From contig JBEBGG010000030.1 of assembly GCA_040081555.1 (NCBI GenBank), forward strand, positions 1 to 32,062: a stretch of DNA of 32,062 bases, in the 5' to 3' direction. Below the pieces are notes generated by a model, which was not told where the DNA came from, did not search any database, and was given only the letters and a program-made list of their open reading frames with translations. This document shows, in pieces, positions 24,635 to 32,062 of the stretch (position 1 is its first letter; each line of letters begins with the position of its first letter). Source of the stretch: CADEEX01 sp040081555 (GTDB lineage: Bacteria; Acidobacteriota; Vicinamibacteria; Vicinamibacterales; CAVVIG01). The position numbers were made by a program, and so were the translations under genes.

Positions 24635-26611
24635 CTACGATATCTTCTTCTGCGCGGCGCGTGCCAGCACGACGCCGAGAGCAACAAACAGCAGAAGCCC
24701 GATGATGTTGCCCGACGTGCCCTCGTGCAGGAACGGAATCAGTCCGGTGACGTCACCGTCGGCCTCCCCGATGAGATTGCGACCAAAAAGGAACGCGTAC
24801 AGGATGCCTGCCAGCGATCCGCCGGCAATGAGCCCTGAGCTGAACAACGTACCCGCCCCGACCTCTGACTCCTCCGAGCTCTTCGACTTGCGTTCAACCC
24901 AGGCCCGCACGAGGCCGCCGGCAAATATCGGCGCGGTGGTGGCAATAGGCAGATACGAACCGACCGCGAACGACAGCGAGCGAATGCCGCACAGCTCGAG
25001 GGTCACTGAAATGAAGACCCCCACTAACACCAGCCCCCACGGTAGGTTACGGCTGAGCAGGCCCTTGATGATGGTTGCCATCAGCGTCGCCTGAGGCGCT
25101 GGTAGCGAACTGGAACCGATCCCCATCACACCGTGCAAGTAGAGCGTCGTCATGCCGATGACCAAGGCCGATGTGGCGACGCCGATGACCAGGCCAATCT
25201 GCTGATAGACGGGAGTCGCACCGACGAGAAACCCTGTCTTGAGGTCCTGGGACGTGCCACCTGCCTGTGCTGCGGCGATGCAGACGATCGCGCCGACGCA
25301 GATGGCGATGGGACCGTACTTGTCGCCCGTCCAGCCAAGCGCGACAAAGATCGAACAGGTCATGATCAACGTCGCGATGGTCATGCCGGAGATCGGATTG
25401 GACGACGTCCCGATGAGACCGGTAATCCGCGACGACACGGTCACGAAGAAGAAGCCGAAGACGATGATGAGCAGCGCGACCAGGAAGTTGCCCTGCGTCG
25501 GCATGCCGGGCGCCAGCGCCAGGACCAGCGCCATGACCACGGAACCGACGCCAACGACCGACAGTGGAATGTCTCGCTCTGTGCGAATCTTGGAGCCCGA
25601 TGAGGCGCCGGAGCTGAGGTCTTTCACGCTGTCACGGAACGACGAGACGATGGTGGGTATGGTACGGATGAGTGTGATGATGCCGGCGGCGAGCACCGCG
25701 CCAGCGCCGGTGTAACGAATGTAGCCGCTCCAGAGCTGCTGCGCGCTCATCTGATCGATGCGCAGGCCGCTGGCCGGCACCGGCGGTAACGGAACCGACA
25801 TGAAGTTGCCGAGATACGAGAGCAGCGGCAGCAGCACCAGCCAGCTGAGGACACCGCCGGCGAACATGATGCCGGCGATGCGAGGACCAATCACATAGCC
25901 CACACCCATGTATTCGGGGGACAGGTCCAGATTGAGCGTGGCATTGGGGAAGAAGCTGGTGCGCGCCATGCTGTGGCCGACTGCAGTACGGAAGACCTGG
26001 AAGATCCACGACAGGGCCTTCCACAAGGCACCAATGCCGAGCCCTTTGAAGACCGTGGACGCTAGTTCGCCGCCGCGTTCCCCGGCGATGAGCACATCCG
26101 CACAGGCGGCGCCCTCCGGATATGGAAGCACGCCGTGTTCCTTGACGATGAGTGGCCGACGCAGCGGAATCATCATCAACACGCCGAGTAGGCCGCCCGT
26201 CAAGGCCAGCATCAGGATCTGAAAATACTTGAAGTAACCTGGGCCGTCTGGCGTCAGGAAAATTAGCGCGGGTACAGTGAAGACGACGCCCCCGGCCACG
26301 GATTCGCCGGCCGATCCGATCGTCTGAACAATGTTGTTCTCGAGAATCGTCGATCCGCCCAGTCTCTTCAGAACCGAGATCGCGAGCACCGCGATTGGAA
26401 TGGAGGCGCTCACGGTGAGTCCGGCACGCAGGCCGAGGTAGACGGTGGAGGCGCCGAAGAGCAGCCCGAACAGCGCACCGATGACGATCGCCTTGAGCGT
26501 GAACTCGGCGGGTGACTGGCTTGCGGGAACGTAAGGTTGAAAGGCAGCACCCGCAGCGGGTTTGGGGCGCGATGTCGCTGCGGAATGGGCCACGGAGCGG
26601 GATATTAGCAT
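24635..26611 (-). CDS. OPT-family oligopeptide or metal-chelate transporter
   Basis: The 658-residue inner-membrane protein has about 14-16 hydrophobic segments and the family signatures YLGLRAGLTVSASIPIAVLA near 60-80, ENNIVQTIGSAGESVAGGV near 95-113, and PLRRPLIVKEHGVLPYPEG followed by CADVL. OPT proteins import peptides or iron-siderophore-like chelates with protons. Length and order match the bacterial branch of the family. ATG 26611 lies 33 bp from the divergent rex start, so the two promoters share this short gap and Rex could influence both. The secreted Big_5-type gene follows. Confidence 0.93.
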   Translation of the reverse strand: MLISRSVAHSAATSRPKPAAGAAFQPYVPASQSPAEFTLKAIVIGALFGLLFGASTVYLGLRAGLTVSASIPIAVLAISVLKRLGGSTILENNIVQTIGSAGESVAGGVVFTVPALIFLTPDGPGYFKYFQILMLALTGGLLGVLMMIPLRRPLIVKEHGVLPYPEGAACADVLIAGERGGELASTVFKGLGIGALWKALSWIFQVFRTAVGHSMARTSFFPNATLNLDLSPEYMGVGYVIGPRIAGIMFAGGVLSWLVLLPLLSYLGNFMSVPLPPVPASGLRIDQMSAQQLWSGYIRYTGAGAVLAAGIITLIRTIPTIVSSFRDSVKDLSSGASSGSKIRTERDIPLSVVGVGSVVMALVLALAPGMPTQGNFLVALLIIVFGFFFVTVSSRITGLIGTSSNPISGMTIATLIMTCSIFVALGWTGDKYGPIAICVGAIVCIAAAQAGGTSQDLKTGFLVGATPVYQQIGLVIGVATSALVIGMTTLYLHGVMGIGSSSLPAPQATLMATIIKGLLSRNLPWGLVLVGVFISVTLELCGIRSLSFAVGSYLPIATTAPIFAGGLVRAWVERKSKSSEESEVGAGTLFSSGLIAGGSLAGILYAFLFGRNLIGEADGDVTGLIPFLHEGTSGNIIGLLLFVALGVVLARAAQKKIS

Positions 26612-26623
26612 GAGGGTTTTTGC

Positions 26624-26629
26624 TACAAT
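26624..26629 (+). promoter_or_regulatory. -10 element (TACAAT) of the rex promoter
   Basis: TGCTACAAT has an extended -10 form and ends 15 bases before GTG 26645, predicting a leader of only about nine bases. No -35 box was found in the 33-bp divergent gap. Confidence 0.5.
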
Positions 26630-26641
26630 CCGGCCGGGAAG

Positions 26642-26662
26642 CTTGTGAAGATTCTGAACAAG
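26642..26662. promoter_or_regulatory. rex: Imperfect palindrome over the rex start codon, possible Rex operator
   Basis: CTTGT and AGA face TCT and ACAAG symmetrically around one T, with mismatches at two positions per side. The left half contains TTGTGAA, the known Rex half-site. The right half is a weaker match and the spacing is one base longer than usual. It covers the GTG start codon and the predicted transcription start region. Confidence 0.35.
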
Positions 26663-27334
26663 GTGGGTAGCCCGTCCACGAGGGCCAAGCAGAGTCTCGA
26701 CCAGGTGTCCGAGCTGACCACCAATCGGCTGTCGATCTACCTACGCGCCCTGAATGGACTCGAAGAGGCCGGCGTCAAGACCGTTTCATCACAGGCGCTT
26801 GCCGAACAGTTCCACCTGAACGCCGCGCAGATCCGCAAAGATCTGGCCTACTTCGGCGAGTTTGGTGTCCGTGGCGTCGGCTACTACGTCAACGACCTCA
26901 AGCGACACCTGCGCCAGATTCTCGGCCTCGACCGCAAGCTCGGTGTGGCGATTATCGGCGCGGGAAATCTTGGGCTCGCCCTGGCCGACTACCCAGGGTT
27001 CATCCAGGAAGGGTTCGAGATTCACTCGTTGTTCGACAATGCGCCGTCGAAGATCGGCGAGAAATCGAGAAGCGGCATTCCGACCCACGATATCCAAGAC
27101 TTGAAGAGAGTGGTGCGTCGTGGAGGCATCAGTATCGCCGTGCTGGCCGTTCCGGCCTCTGCGGCACAAAAGGTCGTCGACCAGGTCGTCGCTGCTGGCA
27201 TCAAGGCCATTCTGAGCTTCTCTCCTGGGGGGCTCATCGTCCCGCCAGACGTGAAAGTCAAGAGCGTCGATCTAACGGTGTCACTCGAGAGTCTCTCGTT
27301 CTATCTTGCGCACGGGGATACGGATGCCAAGTAA
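26645..27334 (+). CDS. rex: Redox-sensing transcriptional repressor Rex
   Basis: The 229-residue regulator senses the NADH/NAD+ ratio and represses fermentation or respiration genes. It has a winged helix-turn-helix (about 20-85: NRLSIYLRALNGLEEAG, VSSQALAEQFHLNAAQIRKD, then GEFGVRGVGYYV). A Rossmann domain follows with the GxGxxG motif VAIIGAGNLGLALA (near 101-114), and a C-terminal swapped helix (VSLESLSFYLAHG). The start is GTG 26645, as no other start gives the full DNA-binding domain. moaC starts inside its last codons, so rex, moaC and the glutaminyl cyclase gene form a tight operon. Confidence 0.95.
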   Translation: MKILNKVGSPSTRAKQSLDQVSELTTNRLSIYLRALNGLEEAGVKTVSSQALAEQFHLNAAQIRKDLAYFGEFGVRGVGYYVNDLKRHLRQILGLDRKLGVAIIGAGNLGLALADYPGFIQEGFEIHSLFDNAPSKIGEKSRSGIPTHDIQDLKRVVRRGGISIAVLAVPASAAQKVVDQVVAAGIKAILSFSPGGLIVPPDVKVKSVDLTVSLESLSFYLAHGDTDAK

Positions 27335-27803
27335 GCCCAATAAGCTCTCCCACGTCGATGCGCGCGGCCGCGTGACCATGGTCGACGTTGGCGCCAAACC
27401 GGCGACGTCGCGCGAAGCCATCGCGCAGGGGACCATCCGGATGTCCAGCGACGCGCTTGCGCAGATTCGCCGCGGCACGGTGAAGAAGGGCGATCCGCTC
27501 CAGGCGGCGCGGCTGGCGGGCATCATGGCCGCCAAGCAGACCTCGGCGTTGATACCCCTCTGTCATCCGCTGCCGCTGTCGTCTGTGCAAATCGAATTGC
27601 TGCCGACCCCGACCGGGTACACCATCGAGGCCACCGCCCGAACCACGGCCCAGACCGGCGTGGAGATGGAAGCCCTGACCGCCGTCGCCGTCGCCGCGCT
27701 CACCATTTACGACATGGTGAAAGCGGTCGACCAGCGGATGGTGATTGGCGGCATCAAACTGATGAAGAAGACCGGCGGCAAGAGTGGGACGTTTCTTCGC
27801 TAG
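27324..27803 (+). CDS. moaC: Cyclic pyranopterin monophosphate synthase MoaC
   Basis: The 159-residue enzyme acts in molybdenum cofactor synthesis, turning 3',8-cyclo-GTP made by MoaA into cyclic pyranopterin monophosphate. Diagnostic motifs are KLSHVDARGRVTMVDVGAK at the start, LIPLCHPLPLSSVQIEL (near 75-91), the EMEALTAVAVAALTIYDMVK stretch (near 115-134) and VIGGIKLMKKTGGKSG at the end. ATG 27324 overlaps the rex stop by 11 bp with GGGGAT upstream, and is preferred to the start at 27306. Its product feeds enzymes such as the sulfite oxidase-like protein at 17774. Other moa genes are not in the window. Confidence 0.96.
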   Translation: MPSKPNKLSHVDARGRVTMVDVGAKPATSREAIAQGTIRMSSDALAQIRRGTVKKGDPLQAARLAGIMAAKQTSALIPLCHPLPLSSVQIELLPTPTGYTIEATARTTAQTGVEMEALTAVAVAALTIYDMVKAVDQRMVIGGIKLMKKTGGKSGTFLR

Positions 27804-28578
27804 ACGTCTCGGTCACGGACTTGGGGCCCTCCTCGTCTTTTGGGCGCTGTGGTCGCAAACACGCGCTCAGGCGCCGGCGCAGCCTCCTGTCTATACCTAC
27901 TCGGTGGTGAAGGCCTATCCCCACGACAAGGAGGCGTTCACCCAGGGGCTGGAAGTGGTCAACGGCGTCTTCTATGAGGGGACCGGGCTGGTCGGGCACT
28001 CGTCGATTCGCAAGGTAAAACTCGAGACCGGGGCCGTGTTGCAGAGGCGCGATCTCCCGGCCCCGCATTTTGGCGAAGGCATCACGGTCTTCGGCGGCCA
28101 GATGTTTCAGATTACCTGGAAATCCGGTCTGGCGCTGGTCTATGACGCTGCAACATTCCGGGAACTGAAGTCCTTCAAGTACCGGGGCGAAGGCTGGGGG
28201 CTCACCCACGACCAGACACATCTCATCATGAGCGATGGGAGTGACGTTCTGCGGGTACTCGACCCGGCGACGTTTGGCGAAGTGCGGCACGTTCACGTGT
28301 CAGACGCCGGTCAGCCCCTGCGCAACATCAACGAACTCGAATACATGAAGGGCGAAGTGCTCGCCAACGTTTGGACAACCGATTACATCGCGCGCATCGA
28401 CCCGACGTCAGGCAGGGTCAGCGGCTATATCGATCTCACGGGGCTGATGCCTGCTGGGACGGTGTCTCCGGATGCGGTGCTCAATGGCATCGCCTACGAC
28501 GACACGGGCGATCGCCTGTTTGTCACAGGCAAGCTCTGGCCCCGCGTCTACGAGATCAAGATCGGGCCAAGGAAATAG
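27784..28578 (+). CDS. Exported glutaminyl-peptide cyclotransferase (beta-propeller type)
   Basis: The 264-residue enzyme converts N-terminal glutamine of exported proteins or peptides to pyroglutamate. A signal peptide covers about 1-28 (LGALLVFWALWSQTRAQA). The rest is the plant/bacterial beta-propeller glutamine cyclotransferase: YPHDKEAFTQGLEVVNG, YEGTGLVGHSSIRKV, FGEGITVFG, NINELEYMKGEVLANVW, and the C-terminal VLNGIAYDDTGDRLFVTGK and LWPRVYEIK. The start is GTG 27784, overlapping moaC by 20 bp, so translation is coupled. It is the last gene of the rex-moaC operon, and a GC palindrome follows its stop. Confidence 0.92.
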   Translation: MGRFFARRLGHGLGALLVFWALWSQTRAQAPAQPPVYTYSVVKAYPHDKEAFTQGLEVVNGVFYEGTGLVGHSSIRKVKLETGAVLQRRDLPAPHFGEGITVFGGQMFQITWKSGLALVYDAATFRELKSFKYRGEGWGLTHDQTHLIMSDGSDVLRVLDPATFGEVRHVHVSDAGQPLRNINELEYMKGEVLANVWTTDYIARIDPTSGRVSGYIDLTGLMPAGTVSPDAVLNGIAYDDTGDRLFVTGKLWPRVYEIKIGPRK

Positions 28579-28579
28579 T

Positions 28580-28595
28580 GCCGGCGCGCGCCGGC
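28580..28595. repeat. 16-bp perfect GC palindrome after the glutaminyl cyclase gene
   Basis: GCCGGCGCGCGCCGGC equals its own reverse complement and starts two bases after the stop. Only three T follow nearby, so a normal Rho-independent terminator is doubtful. It could still slow polymerase between the convergent genes. Confidence 0.5.
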
Positions 28596-28622
28596 CGGCT
28601 TTGCGCCCTTCGTCCGCCGAAC

Positions 28623-29501
28623 TCAGGGTGCCGAGGCGGGCGGTGGTTCGATGTGGATAACGGCGTCGACGATCTGCGGATAGTCCGCCATCAGGCGGTC
28701 CTTGACCACATGCGACAGCGCGTGCGCCTCTTCGAACGCCATCTCGCGCGGCAGCCAGACGTGCAGGTCCAGGAACACATGGTCGGCTGACCCGCGGGTG
28801 CGGATGTGATGGCAGCCCAACACACCGTCCACGCTCCGAACAACGCGCTCGATGTCTGCTTCCGGCATGGCCGCCTGGTCGCTCAGGATCCGTCCGGTCG
28901 TCGACGCGACTTCGAAGGCCGAGCGGGCGATGAATCCGGCGACGACCAGTGCGGCAATCGGATCGAGCATCGGGTAACCGGCGCGTGCGCCGGCCAGCGC
29001 CACGAGCACTGCCAGCGATGTCCAGACGTCGCCGCGAGTCTGCATCGCATCGGCCAGCAGGACCTCGCTGTGCAGGCGCCGCGCTGCGCTCGACTCGTAG
29101 CGCACGACGACGAGGTTGATCGCGATCGTCGCAATCATGATGACGAACCCGGTGGTCGTGATCTCGGTGGCGTGCGCCGGCGCCGTCAGGTGGTTGAAGG
29201 CGTTGCGGATGACTTCCAGGAAGATTGCCAGCAGGAACCCAGTGACCGCTGCCGCCGCGACGGTTTCGTATTTTCGATGGCCGTAGGGGTGGTCCTCATC
29301 CGGCGGCTGATTTGCCGCCCGTACGCCTACCAGGCCCACCACATTCGAAGCCGCGTCCGTCAGTGAATGAAACCCATCGGACAGGATGCTGATCGCGCCG
29401 CTGGCATACCCGAAGGCAATCTTTGCCAGTGCCACCGCGACGTTCAGGACGAAGACGACCCACAGGACACGCGAGACGTCGGAATAGCGTTGGGTAACCA
29501 C
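28623..29501 (-). CDS. Cation diffusion facilitator (CDF) metal exporter
   Basis: The 292-residue inner-membrane antiporter exports divalent metals such as zinc, iron, manganese or cobalt. Six hydrophobic segments fill the first 200 residues. The metal site of helix 2 shows Asp42 with His45 and Asp49 (SDGFHSLTDAASN), and helix 5 has a matching ADAMQTRGDVWTSL pair. The linker DEDHPYGHRKYE is the family marker. The C-terminal cytoplasmic domain (about 205-290) ends in IEPPPA. The start is GTG 29501. It lies 30 bp after the signal peptidase gene on the same strand and may be the last gene of that transcript. The metal cannot be fixed. Confidence 0.93.
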   Translation of the reverse strand: MVTQRYSDVSRVLWVVFVLNVAVALAKIAFGYASGAISILSDGFHSLTDAASNVVGLVGVRAANQPPDEDHPYGHRKYETVAAAAVTGFLLAIFLEVIRNAFNHLTAPAHATEITTTGFVIMIATIAINLVVVRYESSAARRLHSEVLLADAMQTRGDVWTSLAVLVALAGARAGYPMLDPIAALVVAGFIARSAFEVASTTGRILSDQAAMPEADIERVVRSVDGVLGCHHIRTRGSADHVFLDLHVWLPREMAFEEAHALSHVVKDRLMADYPQIVDAVIHIEPPPASAP

Positions 29502-29531
29502 CGGAGGCGTCGACGAGAAGAAGCTGACTCG

Positions 29532-30029
29532 CTATTCGAAGATTCGCGCCGTGGCCACCGGCCACCAGCGCAGTTGGACGCGACCGATGATATAGCGCTT
29601 GGGTACCATCCCCCAATGGCGACTGTCGCTGCTGTTGTTGCGGTGGTCGCCCATCACGAAATCGTAGCCGTCGGGAACTACCTGCGGGCCCCAATCGTCC
29701 CTGCTGCGGTACTCGGCCGACACGTAGTCGTCGTTCAGCGGGATATCGTTCACGTAGACGCGGCCGTCCACGATGTGCACCGAATCACCTTCTTCAGCAA
29801 TGACGCGCTTTACGAACGACTTCGACGGGTCGAGTGGGTAGTACAGCATCACGATGTCACCGCGGCGCGGTTCGCCAATCCGATAGGCAAGTTTGTTCAC
29901 AATCAGGCGATCCTGATCCTCGAGTGTCGGCGCCATGCTCTGGCCTTCGACGCGAGCGACCTGGAACAGGAACGTGACGATGAGGATCGCGTAAACGGCG
30001 GCCGAGAACAGCGTCTGGACCCATGCCAC
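29532..30029 (-). CDS. lepB: Signal peptidase I
   Basis: This membrane-anchored serine protease cleaves signal peptides from exported proteins. After a single membrane helix (SAAVYAILIVTFLFQVARV), the catalytic Ser31 stands in VEGQSMAPTL and the catalytic Lys74 in SFVKRVIAEEGD. The final box GDHRNNSSDSRHWGMVP completes the S26 signature. The frame opens from a TTG at 30218, but that would overlap the regulator gene by 106 bp with no family similarity, and no start codon lies between. GTG 30029 gives a 165-residue protein, short for the family, so the start is uncertain. Its neighbours are the LytTR regulator upstream and the CDF gene downstream. Confidence 0.85.
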   Translation of the reverse strand: MAWVQTLFSAAVYAILIVTFLFQVARVEGQSMAPTLEDQDRLIVNKLAYRIGEPRRGDIVMLYYPLDPSKSFVKRVIAEEGDSVHIVDGRVYVNDIPLNDDYVSAEYRSRDDWGPQVVPDGYDFVMGDHRNNSSDSRHWGMVPKRYIIGRVQLRWWPVATARIFE

Positions 30030-30112
30030 GACCTCGGTACGTGCTTGTGCAAGGAGCGACGGCTTTGCTGCAGCGATGGACGGGACGTGCCCATGGGGCG
30101 CAACCGGCGCGA

Positions 30113-30913
30113 CTAGAGTTTCAGGTAGTCGCGCAGGCGACGCGTCTGCGTCCGGCTGACCGGGATCTCCGTCGCCTTCTCGTCTTTCATCCTCAGGACG
30201 TAGTTCCGACTGAACCAAGGGACGATCTCCTTGATCTTGTTGATATTCACAAGATGTGAGCGATGAACGCGCCAGAATACGTCAGGATCGAGTCGAGCCT
30301 GCAGTTCGTCGAGCGTTCGGTAATTGGAGGTGCCAGTGTGCGGGCCAGCGACCACCGTGATGACTTCGTCGGCCAGCGACGCGTACACGATTTCGCCTGA
30401 TTGTACGAGCAGGAATCGCTCGCCGATCTTGATGGCCAGTTGATCTCGGCGATCCCGGCGTTCCGCCACCATCTGCACGAGTTTTTCGATCTGTTCGAGC
30501 CCGACTGCCGTCGAGCTGCCACCCTCTTTCGCCGCTGCCCGCTCGGCGCCGATTCGATGTCTGGCACGTTGAATCGCCTGTTCGAGCCGGGCCGGATCCA
30601 CCGGCTTCAGCAGATAGTCGATCGCGTTGACCTCAAAGGCCTGAATGGCGTGTCGATCAAAGGCGGTGACGAAGATGATGTGCGGGCGGACAGGCTGGTC
30701 GGCCAGTCGGCGCGCCACCTCAAAGCCGGTCAGCCCGGGCATCTGAACGTCGAGGAAGACCAATTCGGGGCCAAGTCGCGCGATCGTTTCGAGCGCCTGT
30801 GGCCCATTGTCGGCCTGGCCGACAATGGCGATACCGCCGACCTGTTCGAGCAGATAGCCGAGTTCCTCCCGCGCCAGGGGTTCATCGTCGGCCAGCACGA
30901 CCGTCAGAGCCAT
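30113..30913 (-). CDS. LytTR-family response regulator
   Basis: The 266-residue protein has a receiver domain (1-120) with acidic Asp9/Asp10, phospho-acceptor Asp55 in FLDVQMPG, and the conserved DYLLKPVD. A LytTR DNA-binding domain (about 160-262) contains IGERFLLVQSGEIVYASL, YRTLDELQARLDPDVFWRVH and HRSHLVNINKIKEI. Such regulators bind DNA with beta-strands and often control envelope or adhesion genes. The linker between the domains is predicted helical (VGLEQIEKLVQMVAERRDRR). It starts two bases after the stop of the LytS-like kinase gene, a classic cognate pair. Confidence 0.95.
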   Translation of the reverse strand: MALTVVLADDEPLAREELGYLLEQVGGIAIVGQADNGPQALETIARLGPELVFLDVQMPGLTGFEVARRLADQPVRPHIIFVTAFDRHAIQAFEVNAIDYLLKPVDPARLEQAIQRARHRIGAERAAAKEGGSSTAVGLEQIEKLVQMVAERRDRRDQLAIKIGERFLLVQSGEIVYASLADEVITVVAGPHTGTSNYRTLDELQARLDPDVFWRVHRSHLVNINKIKEIVPWFSRNYVLRMKDEKATEIPVSRTQTRRLRDYLKL

Positions 30914-30915
30914 GG

Positions 30916-32062
30916 CTAGGCGATCACTCGCTCGGGAACGCTGGTTTCGGGGATTTCTACCGTCACTGAGGTGCCTTTGCCCGGGGCGCTGATGACCTTC
31001 AGGCGGCAGGTGGCGCCGTAGATCGTCTGCAGCCGCTCGTTGACGTTGCTCAGGCCGATGCCGTCGCCGAACGCTGATTCCAACCGCTCCGGTGTCATCC
31101 CCAGGCCATCGTCTCTCACCTCGATGATGGCGCGGCCATTCTTTTTCTCACTGCGGATCGTGATCCGCCCGCCGCCGACCTTTCGGGTGAGGCCGTGCTT
31201 GATGGAATTCTCGACCAGCGGTTGCAGGAGCATGCTGGGCACAATCAGATCCAGCGTGTCTGGCCCGATCTGCTTTTCGACCCGCAGCTGCGGACCGAAG
31301 CGCACGACCTCGATATCCAGATACTCGTCGATGGCCGAGAGCTCTTCGCGCAAGGTAATGAACTGATCGGTGCTGCGCATCAGCCGGCGAAGGAGCGCCG
31401 AGAGCTTGGTGATGAGCATGCGCGCGGTATCAGGTTTGGTTCGAATGAGCGACGAAATCGAGGTCAGGGTGTTGAACAGGAAGTGCGGGTTGATCTGGTT
31501 GGCCAGCGCCTGCACCTTGGCGGCCATGAGCAGTTTTTCCTGTTCTTCCAGTCGATGCTCGATGCGGGCATTGTTCCAAATCTTGATGGGCGTGGCGACG
31601 GCGAGCACCGTCGCCAGCAGAATGACGGCCAACGTCCAGAACGGTTCGGGGCCGAGGAAGAACAGGCGCTGCTGCGTCGCGCCCCAGCGCAGCCCGATGA
31701 TCTGTCGAAGAAGCTCGAGACCGATTGGTGCCATCAAGAGGACGATCTGCCAGTCGATCGACCGGTTCTTGAGCATTTGCCAGGCGCGCAGGGGCAGGCG
31801 GGTGAAGACAAACGGAGAAAAATGCCAGATCGCTTCCTTCGGGCACAGCTCGCGGATGCCTCCGCCGGCAAATCCCGCGCCGATGGTGAAGAGTGGGGCA
31901 ATCCACTCGCGCCCGACTAGCGGCGGGAGGCCCGCCATGATGCCGACAATGGCGCCGGCGTACGGGCCGGCGACCAGACCGGCCAGAAAGGCCCCTTCGA
32001 GCGTGAGGTCGGCGGCCTTGTAGTTCAGGAGCTGCCGGGCGACAACACCCGCGGCCAACGGC
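30916..32062 (-). CDS. LytS-type sensor histidine kinase, N-terminus beyond the window
   Basis: The visible 380 residues cover a membrane region (about 1-165 with several helices, e.g. LEGAFLAGLVAGPYAGAIVG and FWTLAVILLATVLAVATPI) resembling the 5TM sensor of LytS. A coiled linker (RIEHRLEEQEKLLMAAKVQ) and the His_kinase domain with phospho-acceptor His in INPHFLFNTLTS follow. The ATPase domain has LLQPLVENSIKHGLTR, RDDGLGM and GIGLSNVNERL. The frame is still open at the window edge, and the first visible start is only a TTG, so the true start is outside. The LytTR regulator directly downstream is its partner. The signal is unknown. Confidence 0.93.
   Translation of the reverse strand, partial: PLAAGVVARQLLNYKAADLTLEGAFLAGLVAGPYAGAIVGIMAGLPPLVGREWIAPLFTIGAGFAGGGIRELCPKEAIWHFSPFVFTRLPLRAWQMLKNRSIDWQIVLLMAPIGLELLRQIIGLRWGATQQRLFFLGPEPFWTLAVILLATVLAVATPIKIWNNARIEHRLEEQEKLLMAAKVQALANQINPHFLFNTLTSISSLIRTKPDTARMLITKLSALLRRLMRSTDQFITLREELSAIDEYLDIEVVRFGPQLRVEKQIGPDTLDLIVPSMLLQPLVENSIKHGLTRKVGGGRITIRSEKKNGRAIIEVRDDGLGMTPERLESAFGDGIGLSNVNERLQTIYGATCRLKVISAPGKGTSVTVEIPETSVPERVIA

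Noticed and set aside
1..32062. CRISPR array, insertion sequence or toxin-antitoxin pair
   Set aside because: No regularly spaced repeats, transposase motifs or paired small genes of these kinds were found on either strand.

Overview
The window is GC-rich bacterial DNA with tightly packed genes, many GTG and TTG starts, and short or overlapping junctions. The gene content best fits an acidobacterium, probably of the Vicinamibacteria type: a large TonB-dependent receptor, a pseudokinase with PEGA repeats next to a TonB C-terminal protein, an M28 peptidase with its family-typical insert, CarD, Rex, LytS/LytTR signalling and a Tat-exported sulfite oxidase-like enzyme. This placement is inferred from gene families and not from a marker gene. 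The region looks mostly like ordinary chromosome. I saw no prophage, integrase, insertion sequence or CRISPR array.

Layout. 1-1380: C-terminal part of a TonB-dependent receptor whose frame is broken at a perfect 9-bp inverted repeat. 1734-6186 (+): a glycosyltransferase strikingly like eukaryotic ALG1, a large membrane protein with a C-terminal discoidin-like domain, and a LysR regulator. 6155-8699 (-): an RRM RNA-binding protein, a 92-residue stand-alone DnaA domain I-like protein, and a sensor histidine kinase. 8853-14852 (+): an M28 peptidase, a TetR C-terminal remnant, an RluA-type pseudouridine synthase, a 47-residue zinc ribbon, a pseudokinase-PEGA protein and a TonB C-terminal protein. 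15187-21184: a polyprenol-phosphate-type GT2 glycosyltransferase (+) facing a GT-C-like membrane protein (-), then a sulfite oxidase-like molybdoenzyme and a hybrid histidine kinase (both -).

21555-32062: tRNA-Leu(CAA), carD, a clear terminator and plsC (+); an OPT transporter and a secreted Big_5-type protein (-); rex-moaC-glutaminyl cyclase as an overlapping trio (+); then, on the minus strand, a LytS-type kinase (cut by the window end), its LytTR regulator, signal peptidase I and a CDF metal exporter.

How the genes fit together. Several encode envelope functions: lipid-linked sugar transfer (ALG1-like, GT2, two polytopic proteins), phospholipid synthesis (plsC), protein export and processing (lepB, glutaminyl cyclase, M28 peptidase) and outer-membrane uptake (TonB receptor, TonB C-terminal protein). 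moaC supplies the cofactor pathway used by the sulfite oxidase-like enzyme. CarD and four recognisable GCTAYANT -10 elements without matching -35 boxes suggest that CarD-assisted promoters are common here (inference).

The items most worth a second look are the ALG1-like bacterial enzyme, the DnaA domain I microprotein paired with an RRM protein, the pseudokinase-PEGA/TonB module with its small zinc ribbon, the palindrome-associated frameshift in the receptor gene, and the palindrome over the rex start codon.
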